A DNA stretch of 64,000 bases from Polytrichum commune (taxonomy: Eukaryota; Streptophyta; Polytrichopsida; Polytrichales; Polytrichaceae). The position numbers and the translations under genes are program-made. Shown here one piece after another: positions 12,050 through 23,632 of the stretch (position 1 is its first letter; every line of letters begins with the position of its first letter). The stretch lies in NCBI GenBank assembly GCA_950295325.1, contig OX485809.1, forward strand, positions 6,140,001-6,204,000, read 5' to 3'. Under the pieces are notes generated by a model, which was given only the letters and a program-made list of their open reading frames with translations, searched no databases and was not told the origin of the DNA.

Positions 12050-12766
12050 TATGGTGAATATTGTGTGATTTGTTTTCGTGTTTGGCAAAACTTAACCCCC
12101 AACTTCCCAAGCAATTCATCATTAACTGCACCGAATTCATTCATTCACAATCAAATAACATCAAGCCAACATGGATATCAACCCATAAACTCACCACATG
12201 TGCAATTTGTAGATGATTAGAACGTGTAAAATAATGTTAAAGTGGGAAGTGGTCATGTTTTTATTGTTTTGAAAGCTCATGTGAGGGTATTCACTCCAAT
12301 CATCGGTTGCCACTCCAAAGCAAACTTTACATGGAACATCTAAGATGGTTACCTTGGTAGAAGTTAACATATTTTGATTATCACACTCCTTGATGGAGAG
12401 TGTTAGATTGGGGCCATCGATTAGTGGTCTAATGAATCATGTGTCTTTAGATTGAGTGATCTTGTGTTGATGTCATATGTGTCTAGAAGTTCTTTGTTGT
12501 GATAATTTGCGTGAATTTGCTAAGTAGAAATTGGTTGGGGTCTAGCGTGATATTGTTTGGGTAGAGTAGTTGTGATTCTTCTATCCATTCGGTCGTGGTA
12601 GTAGGGGTTGTATGCCATTGAGGTATTTGATAGCTTTGGTTCCCCATTATCGTTTCTTATAGTGGTGTTGGTGTTACATGTGGCATTGATTGGTTTACTA
12701 CTTGTTGATATAGTTTGTGAATTTGGGTTTGTTGTTGGAGTAATTTATGGCAATGGTGGCCTATTA

Positions 12767-13161
12767 GAGCATCCTCAGTCGATCTAGGTAAAGCTCACTG
12801 CAAACCAAGACCTATCTTGCTTAAAATTGCTCAAAATTTAGAGGGAGTGCACCAAATCTTGCTTAAAAATGGACAGATCCTCCCATACTCCCTCTAAATG
12901 TCAAAAATTTGGAGGGAGTGTGGGAGGATCTTTCCATTTTAAAGCAAGATTTGGTGCACTCCCTCTAAATTTTGAAAATGTGGTGTTTTCAATGAGGGAT
13001 TTCACCTACGTCAAATTTTTACAATTCTTTTTTCTTGAGAAATATCTCACGTTTATTTAGGTGTGCTTCTAATGATGGTAATTTCAGTTTCTAATTTTAG
13101 GTCAGTCAAAAGATAGGTTTTGGTTTGCAGTGAGCTTTACCTAGATCGACTGAGGATGCTC
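12767..13161. mobile_element. Tourist-like (PIF/Harbinger) MITE with an internal hairpin
   Basis: The inverted ends start GAGCATCCTCAGTCGATCTA and run about 50 bp with few mismatches, and the flanks carry a 3-bp TTA duplication (12764-12766 and 13162-13164). A TTA target and a GAGCATCC terminus are typical of plant Tourist-like MITEs. The 395-bp body holds a second palindrome at about 12837-12968, with arms around GAGGGAGTGCACCAAATCTT. That could be an inserted foldback. The element lies in LINE copy A and so is younger. Confidence 0.85.
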
Positions 13162-13654
13162 TTAGCCGATGTTGTTTGTAAGGGGCTTATTTGATGGGGA
13201 AGACAGCGGAGGCTTGTTGTAGCGCTTCCTATATTAGTTTAGGGAATGCTTTATATTAGTTTTGAGAATCTTTAGATGTAAAGATCGAGTTTGTGGTTGG
13301 GTGGTGGATTTATTTCATAGTGGTGATGCCATACACGTACATGTATAGCTTGTTGAAATATTTCTCTGTGAGGGGCATCAATGTTGATTTTGTAGTCTTT
13401 GTCTAGCATGAACATGGTTGTGGTGATAGGTGATTTGGAGCATCCTTGGTATTTAGTTTTGGGAGGTGTTTAGAGCCTTTGTTTTGCCGTTGTGTTTGGC
13501 TAGGCCTTGATGGATTCTACCAAGTTGGCCTTGGTTGTGAAGTGCTTGGATTAGTTGTTGGCCAATCCAATTTATGTAGTCTAGTAATGGTATTGATCCC
13601 AAATCCATGCTTTGATAGGCCAATTAGTAGAAAAGAAAAGAAAAAATAAAATAA

Positions 13655-13675
13655 CGCCAGTATTTAATACCGGCG
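13655..13675. other. Short GC-capped palindrome near the 3' end of LINE copy B
   Basis: CGCCAGTATTTAATACCGGC is almost self-complementary. It lies in the 170-bp gap between LINE copy B and the 5' edge of copy A. It could be a 3' stem-loop of the LINE transcript; nothing else supports that. Confidence 0.3.
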
Positions 13676-13788
13676 TGAACGTGAGCCCGTTGGCCATACA
13701 TTAATCTCGGTATTCCGTGATGCAGTGTATGGTTTTATGCCTCCTGTGGGGAGGTGGGCTCTAGGGACACAAGCAAACTATTTTTTAT

Positions 13789-14957
13789 TTAGGGGGGGGG
13801 TACGGGTTTTTGTTTGTTGTCTAGTTTTCTTTTATTTAGTACTAAATAGGTGAGGTATTTGATGGCGTTCTGGTGTATGTTTTTCATAAGGTTTTTGATG
13901 CTTGATTTTGGGATGTTTAGTCTTGTGAGGTTTTCAATGGAATGCTCGTGTATGGCTCCTCTTACTCCTGCCGTGATGGTTATGAGGGGGTTGATTTTCC
14001 AGCTGTTATTTCGGATGGTGTTATTTAGTGGGTCATATTTTGCGTGCTTGTGTGTGATGGCTTGTTCTGGAAATATGTCGTGGCAGTATGTGAATTCAAT
14101 GAATTGGATCATGTGTTTGGGTGATGGTGATATAGGTGGTTGTGTTTGTTTTGGGGCTCCTATTACGCATAAGATGTCTGGTCTTAGTTTGGCTTGACAT
14201 TGGCATGGATTTGGGTGGCAAGTGCAGTGGAGTAGCCATCCCGGTATTGTTTGTTCTTGGGGTTGGTTATGGAAGTGGCCTGCATTTGTCAGTGTAAAGA
14301 ATTTGGTATTTTTGTTGGCTTGTAATGTTTGGGTAATGAGATGGACTGCTTTATTATGTCGTGCGATTCTGAGTCCTTTAAGGAATGGGTTTTCACATGT
14401 GGATAGCAAGTGGGGCCACGTGTCACGTTCATTTTTATGGCATAGTGTGCAGTTGAGATTTTGGTGTGTGATGGGCCAGAATATGTTTTTCCTATGGTTG
14501 CCCATGTATTGAGCGTATCTGAATTGAGTGTTTGGGTGATTTGGGTATCCGGGATTTTCTCATCTTGCCAAAAGTGGTTGGAGAGTTTATGGTTTATTTG
14601 GGTATTAGATAGCCATTTGTCTACGTATGGGAATTTATGTTTGGCTAGGTTTGTTTCATTGTTTCCATGTTCTTTTGTTATGAATGTGCGTAGATTGCGG
14701 ATGGCCCCGTCATGTGTGGTTGTTGGGCAGCTGGCTAGCAAGTATGGGGTCGAGTGGGCAATGTGTATACGTGGGGCGGCCTCTAGTTTTTCTTTGGTTG
14801 TCCCTTCATTTGCTAGTTCATTTGCTAGTTCATTCCCGGTGATGCCTATGTGGGTGCTTACTTTATGTATATGGACTTTATGTGGGGTCCAATATATTTG
14901 TCGTACTATTGCAGCTATGAGTAGTTTGTCTGGGTGGTGGTGTTGCTAGTATATTTA
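13789..14957 (-). pseudogene. LINE copy B: RNase H end, zinc-binding and C-terminal region
   Basis: Read on the minus strand, a frame near 14790-14880 gives HKVSTHIGITGNELANELA, the last motif of retroelement RNase H. Then come a region up to about 14490 and, after a frameshift near 14480-14500, CTLCHKNERDTWPHLLSTC (Cys/His zinc-binding look) and KGLRIARHNKAV. The long frame ends at 13789 with QKPVPPP and a stop. The C-terminal 238-residue frame is uninterrupted, so this is the best-preserved coding piece of the family here. The segment between RT and RNase H is missing at about 14958; copy A keeps the equivalent part. Confidence 0.7.
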
Positions 14958-15960
14958 CAATGCTTTTGGGTATCTTGAAGACTTATTGGGAGGTTTACTT
15001 TGGATTTTGTTGAATTTTGAATGTCATATTTGGAAAAGGAGACCACATATAGGTGTATGCAGTCCTTAATTTCATGGTTGTGTTTAGAATGTGGAATTTT
15101 GTCTTATGGTGGACATGATTTTGTTAGTATTTTGCTTTGTTCTCAAGGTTTGTTTTGTTGATGTTTTTTTCTATTCCTATTTTAACAATGGAACAAAGTG
15201 CATACCTAGTTATGTGTATGTTTGTTTTGTGGCAGTATGGGAAAGTGTTAGCCTTTCTACAAGATGTGTTGTGCTTGGATGTAGGCTTTGAGTGCGTCGG
15301 GATTTAGTTATATATATTTGGGCATTTAGTAATTCCACATTTGGCTAAGTTTTGGTTTCGATGCCCCCATTCAAAATTGTTGGAGTTTGTTGATTTGTGG
15401 GTAGATTTATGAATTGTTGTTGTCACGATGGCGTGGTCATTTGCATATGTTGTCATATTGTATGTGCTAAAGTGGTTGCTTACGTTGCCTATGTTGCCAT
15501 CTTAGCAATGGGTCCAGGTCAACTATAAATAGGTATAGGCTTAGTGTGTCTCCTTGAATTGTGCCTCTACTAATTTGGATTGAGTTTGTTGCACCACAAC
15601 GGCCTCCCTGGAAGGATGTGGTAGAGTGTGTAAATGTTATGTATTGGTTCTACAACAACTTCAAGGTAGCCTATATCTTATATTATTACTAGTAGTTGGG
15701 AGTATTTTATGAAGCCGAAGGCATTTCTAAAGTGTATGTATGTGATGTAGATGTTGTTGTTGGTGGAATGTTGGATGTTGTGGAATGTTGTTGGTATGGC
15801 CTCTGGTATTTCTTATGTAATATTATCCAAATCCCAACTTTACCTCTCGTTAGTTTTTTGAGGCTATTGTCGTATGTTATTATAAAAATTCTTGTAGATT
15901 TTGTGGTTTCTTGGGCTTTTTCCCCAAAATGTATCCAGTAAGGTCATGCCATGGGTATTT
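14958..15960 (-). pseudogene. LINE copy B: decayed reverse-transcriptase region
   Basis: Several broken minus-strand frames give non-LTR RT motifs. Near 15480-15580 a frame reads ISRGTIQGDTLSLYLFIVDL, then LLRW, the finger/palm motif of LINE-type RTs. Upstream, near 15600-15720, a frame includes THSTTSFQGG, preceded by decayed sequence. Stops and small indels are frequent, clearly more than in the 3' part. The catalytic YxDD box could not be read. The 5' end and any ORF1 were not found; recognisable sequence stops near 15.96 kb, as with the 5' truncation usual for LINEs. Confidence 0.6.
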
Positions 15961-17203
15961 GCGGATTGCACATGGGCATGGTGGTGTTGGGTCATTGCAT
16001 ATCGGCGCATGTCATTTGAGTGATATGTTAGGTAGTTGGGCCTAAAAACCACCAATTCTAGCCTTTAAGGGCATTACTAGGTTGAGATTTGATGATCTAA
16101 ATGTGCAAAACTTGTTGGAGGTTAGCAAACGGATTACAAGTAGGTGCATATACATTTCAACTTGAGAGGACATCTTACCAAGTGTCAACAAACTCCCAAA
16201 GTTTAGATTGTATTAAAGCCATTAATCCATATAGGGGGCTCTACACATACATGCATGCATATGAGTTGTGCCAATACCCTAAATTAACTCTATCGATACC
16301 ATATTTTTACCATGGATAACCCGCTTGCATCCTATCTTAAAGCTATTGGTTGTAGGCCCTATAGTTGACCGTCCTGCAAGCCTACGATTGCTAGCCTTGC
16401 AAGCTCAATTGTATCTTTATTAAAGCCTTTAGTTGGCCGATTTCCCACCTTGAGTTGCCACTCAACATGCATATCATTGTTAGATGGTTAGCTTAAATCT
16501 ACCCACCAACAAGCTCACTAAACTAACTAACTCGACATTAAGCAACCTTAAACTAACTGCCTCAACTACAACTTCAATTGCCTTGTGCCTCTCCATGCAG
16601 GTGACCTTTAGGGTTTAATATCGACAATTCAATTACAACACACAAGTTTATTGACTTCAAGGTTATAGTGGCTTGTAATTAATGAATCATAATGTGATTA
16701 CAAATCAAAATTGGTTATTCAATTAAAATTGAAAATTAGGTCCAATCTTCAACCTTGTGTCAATTGAGCCCTTCACTCACTACATCATGTTCAATTGGCG
16801 GATACTAGGTGTTGGTCCTATGACACAAAGGTAATTTGACAAATGTGGAGCAAGCACCACAAGTGCTTGGCATTTTGGCTCAAAGACGTGCCATTGCAAG
16901 GTGCACGTTTCTTTAACATCGTGGTGGGGCAATTCCACAATAATGACAAATGTACAACCTTGTGGGATTGGAGCATTGTTCTTGATGTTTGTGTGCAATC
17001 TTTCTCCCAACTCTACATGTGGCACATTGTTTGGCGGACCATTTCACATTGAAGGCATCCTTGGATTCCTTCAAAGCACTATGAGCTTGTTTGGCATCTT
17101 TTTGTGAGTGCTTCTTGATTGATTGATTTATTGATTTATTTTCTCCTTAGTTCACTTCAAGCTCCACTTTCTTCTTCTTCCTTGCCTCATCCACCTTTAC
17201 CTT
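15961..17203. other. No recognised feature
   Basis: Short open frames occur around 16780-17107 on both strands, but none shows a domain. No repeat ends or arrays were seen. Confidence 0.5.
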
Positions 17204-17211
17204 CGTTAGTG

Positions 17212-17621
17212 CACATGGAGGTCACTCCATTCTAAAGTTAAACAACCACGTGCGACCAATTTACATGTAAAAAATCTTATTTTTTACATAAAGCATCACC
17301 AAAATGTGTCAAACCTTTATCAATCTTTTTTCATGAGTAGATATACACGGTACCTATTACATATAAAAAATAATAACTAAATTTGATGATTTGTTTTTTA
17401 TATAAATCATACCGTTTCTAACTAGAATGATCCAGGATTGAACTAAAAAGTTACTACAAAAATGAAGATGACCAAAAATTTCACAAAATATATACAAAAG
17501 ATACTATCAAAGGTTGTTTATGTGTAGAAAAAATAACATAGATCTTGAAATGATCTATGGCATGTAATATAGTGGTAGCAAACTTTGTTCACACGTGGTG
17601 TTCAAGAGTGACCTCCATGTG
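17212..17621. mobile_element. hAT-like MITE, 410 bp
   Basis: The inverted ends CACATGGAGGTCACTC and GAGTGACCTCCATGTG are exact complements. The flanks CGTTAGTG (17204-17211) and CCTTAGTG (17622-17629) match at 7 of 8 positions, an 8-bp target duplication as made by hAT transposases. The interior is AT-rich and non-coding. Confidence 0.75.
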
Positions 17622-17629
17622 CCTTAGTG

Positions 17630-20322
17630 CCCTCTCATCCAATTGAGCCATGTACTCTTCCAATGTGAATAGTCAGCTATAGGCTCACTTGTCTTCTTCC
17701 TTTCACTTGCTTGTGGTAGTGCGGGTAGTGTCAAGAATCATGAGATGCTCACATGCTCTTCATCTTTTAGCAAAGTGAGGCCCATGTGATTTGGTATCAA
17801 TTGGGCATCTTCAAATTAAGTTAAGACCAACTTGCTTCATCACTCCAATTGCCATTCTTCTTCTTCTTCTTCTTCCTTTTTTAATTTTTATGTAATTTTT
17901 AATTTTTAATTCTCATTTACACATTTTGAGCCTCAAGTAATGTGTCCCCTACATTCATCGGATTGCCTTGAAAACCCAAATGCTCACTAGGTTGGCACTC
18001 GGATGCCTATGATCTTTGTGACAAATGACTTGTCCTAGGTGGCCGAGTCCAAGCAATTGGATGCAATAGTAGTGACGATTGAGACCTTGCCATGAAAGAC
18101 CACACGTGAGTATAATTGACACCAATGTGCAATTATCATGATACAAGTACATTTGTTGGACATTTTCAATACACACATGAAGAGCTACTCATACAAGCCT
18201 ATTATTAGCTCACAAAGGTTTATAGATGAACCTATATGCAAGTACACAAGTCAAGCAATTGAGTGAGCCAATGTGCCTTAAGTATTCATAAGCCAATTAA
18301 GTGAGCCATAGTAGCATGAAGCCGTAATACTCACACATGGGCACAAGGTAACTCAACATGTCGAATACTTCATGCAGTGAGCTCAAGGCTTACGATCTTG
18401 TTGAAATCCATGCCAAAGGGCATTACATTCTAATTAGAGGTTTTGTTGGAGTGTAGGTACCAATCCTCGTAAGGTTCGTGCTCACCTACCCACCTGGATG
18501 AGCATCTTGATTGGCCTAACACCTATAATTGTGGGAGGTTTTTTTCCTCTTACTGACAATGATAGAGCCATGCCATCATTCCCGCTTGCTAGGATTCTAC
18601 CATCTCCATTTCCAACACCCTCCACTCCCACCCTTTGCCTTGCCTTTGCCTTGCCTTTATTTACCTCCTACGTCTTGTACATCCACCAATGTGTCCCCCA
18701 CCTACCCTACTCCTAGCTCCTTTATAAGCGGGTTTCTCCAATGTTACCCGCATTACCCCCACTCTCTTGAACCCCATCTCCAATACTCCCACCCTCCAAA
18801 ACTCCACCTCCTAGACTCCCATCTCTCCATGTCCCACCTACCTTATTAGCAACTATCTTGCTACCACTCTTTGCACTCCCTGAACCCCCATCACACCTTA
18901 TCCATTCAACTTTGCCACATCAATGGCATCTTGAATCCTAGTCACCCTGTAAAATTTCTTGAGGGGTGTGTCACTTGCACTTCCTGCCACATATTTGAAC
19001 ATAGGATCAATGCCATGCATATGTGATTTGGTAATTTGTGTTGTTGGAGACTTAGGCTCAAAAATAGACCCGGGGTTGATTCATTTTCTCCATCATAATG
19101 GACACCATCAACAAAAGGTTATTGAGAACTAGGGTATTTTGTTGTAGAGCATCATGGTTGGTTTGGGAAGTGTGCAAAACTTCAAATAATTCTTGCCTAG
19201 ATTCATTCTAGCGTATAATTTAATGCACTTATATGTGTTGACATCCTTCGAGAAACACCTTGTTAGACCTAATCACCAAAATGTGTTAGACTAGGCTTAG
19301 AAAGTGAAACATTGACACTACAAACAAAATCATGCAAAAACCTAGCCACAACTGTGTGTAACCAATAACAATGATTACCATGTAATTGCCAAATAATTGC
19401 AAAACAACTACATAAAAGGAAGAAACTTATGGATGTACAAGCCCCAATATGCTCGAATTCTTGTAATTTTGTTGCAATTTTAGTAATTCCAAGGTTGATG
19501 TGCTTGTTCTTTTTCCTTTGTCAAAGCAATTATTTTAATGATCATACATTTGATTATATGAAAACAAAACACACATAGAAATGGAGGTATTATAGAACTT
19601 ACCAATTGAGCTTCCTTCCCAACTTTTCCAGCCCTCCCAACATTTCACTTGATTCCCCACAATAATTATCTTTTGCGCCCTATCCTCTGTCTTGGGTGTT
19701 GACCAATATGGACATAATCCTAAAGCCATGGAACTTTTGTCCCATCATCCATGACATTTGTTGTTGCATCATCCAAGGGTTTAATTGCCCCATCACTCAA
19801 GCATGTGGCTACATTTGTGGCCCCATTGCTCCACGTGGTGGCTGCATTTGATGTTCCATCACTCTAGGTTGCATCCATTGCCATTAAGCATGAGTACATG
19901 TTGTCAAAGGGTTGTTTAGTTGGTGTAGGGCAACGTAGGCCACATCACACTTAAAGAGTTAGTTCATAAAGGTGGAATATCAAATTGCACAATTGTATAA
20001 CACCCAACCTCTACATCCCTATATAGAAATTTAAATGCACGATGCACATTATATTCATTTGCTTCAAACTAAACATGTATGCACTATTGAGCCTTTGATA
20101 AAACTATTGTTGGGAATGAATTATTTGAATCTCTTTGCATCCACTTACATAAGACTCCATGACCTCTACACATACTTACAAATGGTTGTATTCACCTATC
20201 AAGGTTATCAAGTGATTGTGCTTCAACTAGGGAGACCATCACAAACCTCTCATGGTTTGTCACCAACTTTCACAACAATTCTCAATCAAAATGATGAGTT
20301 GAAGAACTCAATTTGTTTTCCT
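17630..20322. other. No gene; C-rich and simple-sequence patches
   Basis: A CTT run lies near 17861-17876. A C/T-rich patch at about 18530-18850 opens proline-rich frames that look like composition artefacts. No terminal repeats or known domains were seen. Confidence 0.5.
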
Positions 20323-21061
20323 TGTAACGTCAAATTACAATCATAGACCAAATAGGTCTTGGTCTAAGCTCAACCACCCGACCATAGGAGAGAGACAAAA
20401 AAATCCTCTCTCCTCCCCTGAGCTTCTTCTTATGCCAAAGGCACTACTTTTATATTCTATTTTCACATATAGTAAAAGTTTTTTATTCATAGCTCTATCT
20501 CTTAATTTCACTACAAATCTTCTATCTTTGGTTCTTCTAGAACCTTCTTCCATCTTTTAAGTTAATCTCATTATTCCAGTTGGAACTGTCTGATTCCAAC
20601 TGGATTTATCCATCCCTCCTTCTAGTTGGAATTGTCTAGTTCCAACTTGGTTCATAAATCATGTATTCTAGTTGGAATTGTCTAATTCCAACTTGGTTCA
20701 TCCAACCATTTTTCTAGTTGAAACTATCAGATTTCAACTAGATCTATTTATTTATTGAGAGTTGTCTAACTCCAATGAATAGCATTCATATTTCCAAATT
20801 TGGAGTGATCTAACTCTAGTGCACCTCATCGAGAGTTGTCCAACTCATATGCACATGTTTTCAATATAGAATGGTCTAATACCGATGCACTAAATGCGGA
20901 GCTGTCTAACTCCAATGCACATGTTGTCAATCTAGAGTTGTCTAACTCTAGTCCATCCATCTTAAACTAGGAGTTGTCTAGCTCCCATCATTGTTTGCTT
21001 ACACACTAGCACATGTGGTTAGAATAGTCCATCATTCATCAATATTTCTAGTTACCTTACA
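20323..21061 (-). mobile_element. 3' LTR of a Ty3/gypsy element
   Basis: The 739-bp block starts TGTAACGTC and ends CCTTACA in plus orientation, giving TGTAA...TTACA ends. On the coding (minus) strand it follows a polypurine tract (21062-21075) directly after the pol remnant. Reading in that direction, a U3-like part has many short palindromic repeats of the AGTTGGAATTGTCTAATTCC type (about 20570-20990). A TATA-like ATATAAAAG comes next near 20450. The matching 5' LTR is not in the window, so the boundary at 20323 rests on the TG/CA ends only. Confidence 0.65.
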
Positions 21062-21424
21062 ATCTCCCCCTTCCATCAAAAGTCATCATCAATGACAAAA
21101 TTAGGATAGTTTCTTCTAAAATCAACTTCTCTTTCCCAAGAAGTTTTTTTTTAGGATAATCTTTCCATTTCACATAGAATCTACAAAATGTCTTATTCCG
21201 TAGACATTACCTCTATCTCTAAAATTTTCTCAGATTCAACAAGAAGTTTTCCATTTGGAATAACTATTGGAAGATCAAGCAAAATATGGTTAGGATTAGA
21301 CATATATTTTTTCAACAATCCCACATGAAATACATTATAGATCTTTCAATCCTCATGTAGCTTTAATTCAAAAGTCACTCGTCTTATCCTCTTCAGAATT
21401 TTAAATGGACCACAAAATCTAGGG
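21062..21424 (-). pseudogene. Ty3/gypsy pol, C-terminal segment
   Basis: Minus-strand frames give RFCGPFKILKRI, then KLHEDWKIYNVFHVGLLKKY. This is the conserved region that follows the integrase core in plant gypsy elements. Further fragments resemble the start of a chromodomain-like tail (FYVKWKDYP). Several single-base indels and stops break the frame. The segment joins the integrase remnant at 24021-24706 if the insertion 21430-24015 is discounted. A polypurine tract (GAAGGGGGAGAT on the minus strand) follows before the LTR. Confidence 0.75.
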
Positions 21425-21949
21425 GATAATGTGAGGCCAAACCACCCACCCTTAAGCGTCCTAGTCCGGGTGAGGGAATGGATATCACATTGTGTTCGCG
21501 TAACTCCATCTTACCAAATGTGTGAGAATCCAATACATTTCTCATCAATTCGAGCACACCAATTTATTCCATAACATGATTACAAGTGTTTAGAAACAAT
21601 CTTCTCTCTCATGGCGCTATTAGCGTACTCAAGTACAATCACACACAACTCAATCACAAGTACGTCTCCTATTACCACCTTATAATGTATAGTGGTCCAC
21701 CAATTTGCTAATAACTAATCATCTAACTAACGTTACGTGCTCACTCTATTCACTAGCTATAACCTAATCTATTGTCCACCTCGTATGCTACTCCTCCCTT
21801 TATAATATTGCAATCTCCACCCCCTTGGACAATTACCTATGTCCCACACTATTTCAAGGTATACAACCTTACTCCAAACCCAACACGTCCTCTTAATCTA
21901 ATTAACTAAGTGTCTCCATTACAAGTTGCCGAGGGCCTTCCATTAGGAC

Positions 21950-22896
21950 CAGTGTTCAAGATTGAAGCCCTCATATGAGTTTCATTTTGAAGGGCTCTAA
22001 AATTTGAGCCCTTCGGTTGAAGGGCTAGTTCAAATTCAAGACGTCAATTCAGTAATATAGAAATAAAATATAAAAAAACTCATATTAAACTTATGCATGA
22101 TTTATATGGTGCATGCTTCCAATACAATGTGAAGAATTAAGAATCAACCATCTAACTCCACCATCTAACTCTACAAACCTTTAAATTTGTAGACCCAAAT
22201 CAACACTGATTTCACATTGATTGAATCACATCACACTACAACATTGACTCAATGCTTACCAAAGAAAGGATTGGATTCCAATCTTTTGCAAGACCTAAAA
22301 AGTTGAATTCCAAGTCAAATCGATGTTGAATGAATCATTTGCTAGGTGTTGAGGTTGTCACTGTAGCGACCTCCACGACTGTGCTTCCTTCCCCTAATGC
22401 ACTCGCAGCTGCAATTGCACTAATTGATGATCCTTTCAGAACCCCACCATCATGCTCCACCACTACCAGTGTGCTGGCCTTCACCCCACAAAAAACATTC
22501 ATTCGTGATTAGCCTGTGAATTACATCACAAACCTTTAAATTTGTAGACCCAAATCAGCACTGATTTCACATTGATTGAATCACATCACACTACAACACT
22601 GACTCAATGCTTACCAAAGAAAGGGTTGGATTCCAATCTTTTGCAAGACCTAAAAAGTTGAATTCCAAGTCAGATCGATGTTGAATGAATCATGCTAGGT
22701 GTTGAGGTTGTCACTGTAGCGACCTCCTCGTCACTGTAGCGCTACAGTGTTGACGGGTGTAAAAATTTTGAGGACGTCAAGTGAAGTTTTCATTTTGAGT
22801 TTGGGGTTGCATTTTGAAGGGCTGTTTTGAGAGAGGTATATTTTGAAGGGCCAAATCGCGTTTGAAGGGCATTGAAGACTTCAATCTTGAACACTG
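21950..22896. mobile_element. hAT-like element, CAGTGTTCAAGATTGAAG family, copy 1
   Basis: The ends CAGTGTTCAAGATTGAAG and CTTCAATCTTGAACACTG are perfect complements. The flanks carry an exact 8-bp duplication ATTAGGAC (21942-21949 and 22897-22904), diagnostic of hAT-type insertion. A block of about 200 bp is present twice inside (about 22174-22371 and 22527-22727), with only a few differences. Near the ends the words GAAGGGC and TTTTGAAGGGC are repeated many times, possible transposase-binding subterminal repeats. It has no transposase. A shorter relative lies at 30816-31207. Confidence 0.85.
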
Positions 22897-22921
22897 ATTA
22901 GGACTACACCAGATTGCACCA

Positions 22922-23376
22922 GCTTGCAGCCTCCCAGTAGAACTGCCCAGATTGCAGCCTCCCAGTAGAACTGCCCAGATTGCAGCCTCTCAGTAGATCT
23001 ACACCAGATTGCAGCCTCCCAGTAGAACTGCCCAGATTGCAGCCTCTCAGTAGATCTACACCAGATTGCAGCCTCCCAGTAGAACTGCCCAGATTGCAGC
23101 CTCTCAGTAGAACTGCACCAGATCGCAGCCTCCCAGTAGAACTGCCCAGATGGCAGCCTCTTAGTAGAACTGCCTAGATTGCAGCCCCTCAGTAGAATTG
23201 CACCAGATTGCAACCTCTCAGTAGAACTGCACCATATTTGCAGCCTCTCAGTAGAACTGCACCATATTGCAGCCTCCCAGTAGAACTGCCCAGATTGCAG
23301 CCTCCCAGTAGAACTACCCAGATTGCAGCCTCTCAATAGAATTGCCCAGATTGCAGCCTCTCAGTAGAACTAATCA
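22922..23376. repeat. 28-bp minisatellite, about 16 units
   Basis: The unit reads ATTGCAGCCTCCCAGTAGAA plus CTGCCCAG, with variants such as CTCAGTAGATCTACACC. It begins 18 bases after the hAT duplication. Because 28 is not a multiple of 3 and the unit lacks stops in the minus-strand frames, it opens a 151-codon frame with an apparent RLQSG/FYWEAAIW repeat. I regard that frame as an artefact of the tandem structure. Confidence 0.9.
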
Positions 23377-23587
23377 TATTACAATTGCTGCCGAGGGCAA
23401 CCTTCCACTAATTAACTCCCCTCAACAACTGATTAATCTTGTATCTCCTTAATTTCTAACAAGCCCCCTAACTAATCATTCCAACAAAACTCACTAATCC
23501 TAATAAACTACTACCTAATTTCCACATTAATCAACTATATTTCTAAGTTCCCCCTAATCAACTATATTTTCTACCACACTACAACAC

Positions 23588-23596
23588 CCACACACA

Positions 23597-23629
<33 letters not shown>
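23588..23629. repeat. (CA)n-(GA)n compound microsatellite
   Basis: A short CA run changes into about 14 GA units, followed by a purine-rich GGAGGAAGG stretch to about 23675. Confidence 0.9.

Positions 23630-23632
<3 letters not shown>

Larger units (their letters stand above)
7690..13618 (-). mobile_element. Non-LTR retrotransposon with RNase H, copy A (multiply interrupted)
   Basis: Minus-strand frames line up with LINE copy B (13.8-16 kb) in three blocks. Block 13618-13162 holds the region after the RT core; a frame includes LLDYINWIGQQLIQALHNQG. Block 12070-11754 holds the end of RNase H and what follows (PTHTMERSIAYMRIYTKI aligns with copy B). Block 8475-7690 holds the C-terminal part, with YLKGLVIARHNKVV and KYTRFFTFTNA. 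The gaps are a Tourist-like MITE (12767-13161) and a nested DNA-transposon stack (8476-11753). Each block has stops and frameshifts. That one copy spans all three blocks is inferred from their order and orientation. Confidence 0.6.

Noticed and set aside
18498-18849. Proline-rich overlapping open frames
   Set aside because: They come from a C/T-rich patch; frames overlap, lack a domain and no gene structure is visible.
22881-23336. A 151-codon frame with a repeating Trp/Tyr motif on the minus strand
   Set aside because: It lies wholly in the 28-bp minisatellite; the unit lacks stops in these frames, so openness follows from the tandem structure.
22922-23376. Possible CRISPR-like array of short direct repeats
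   Set aside because: The units are contiguous with no unique spacers, and the setting is eukaryotic; it is a minisatellite.
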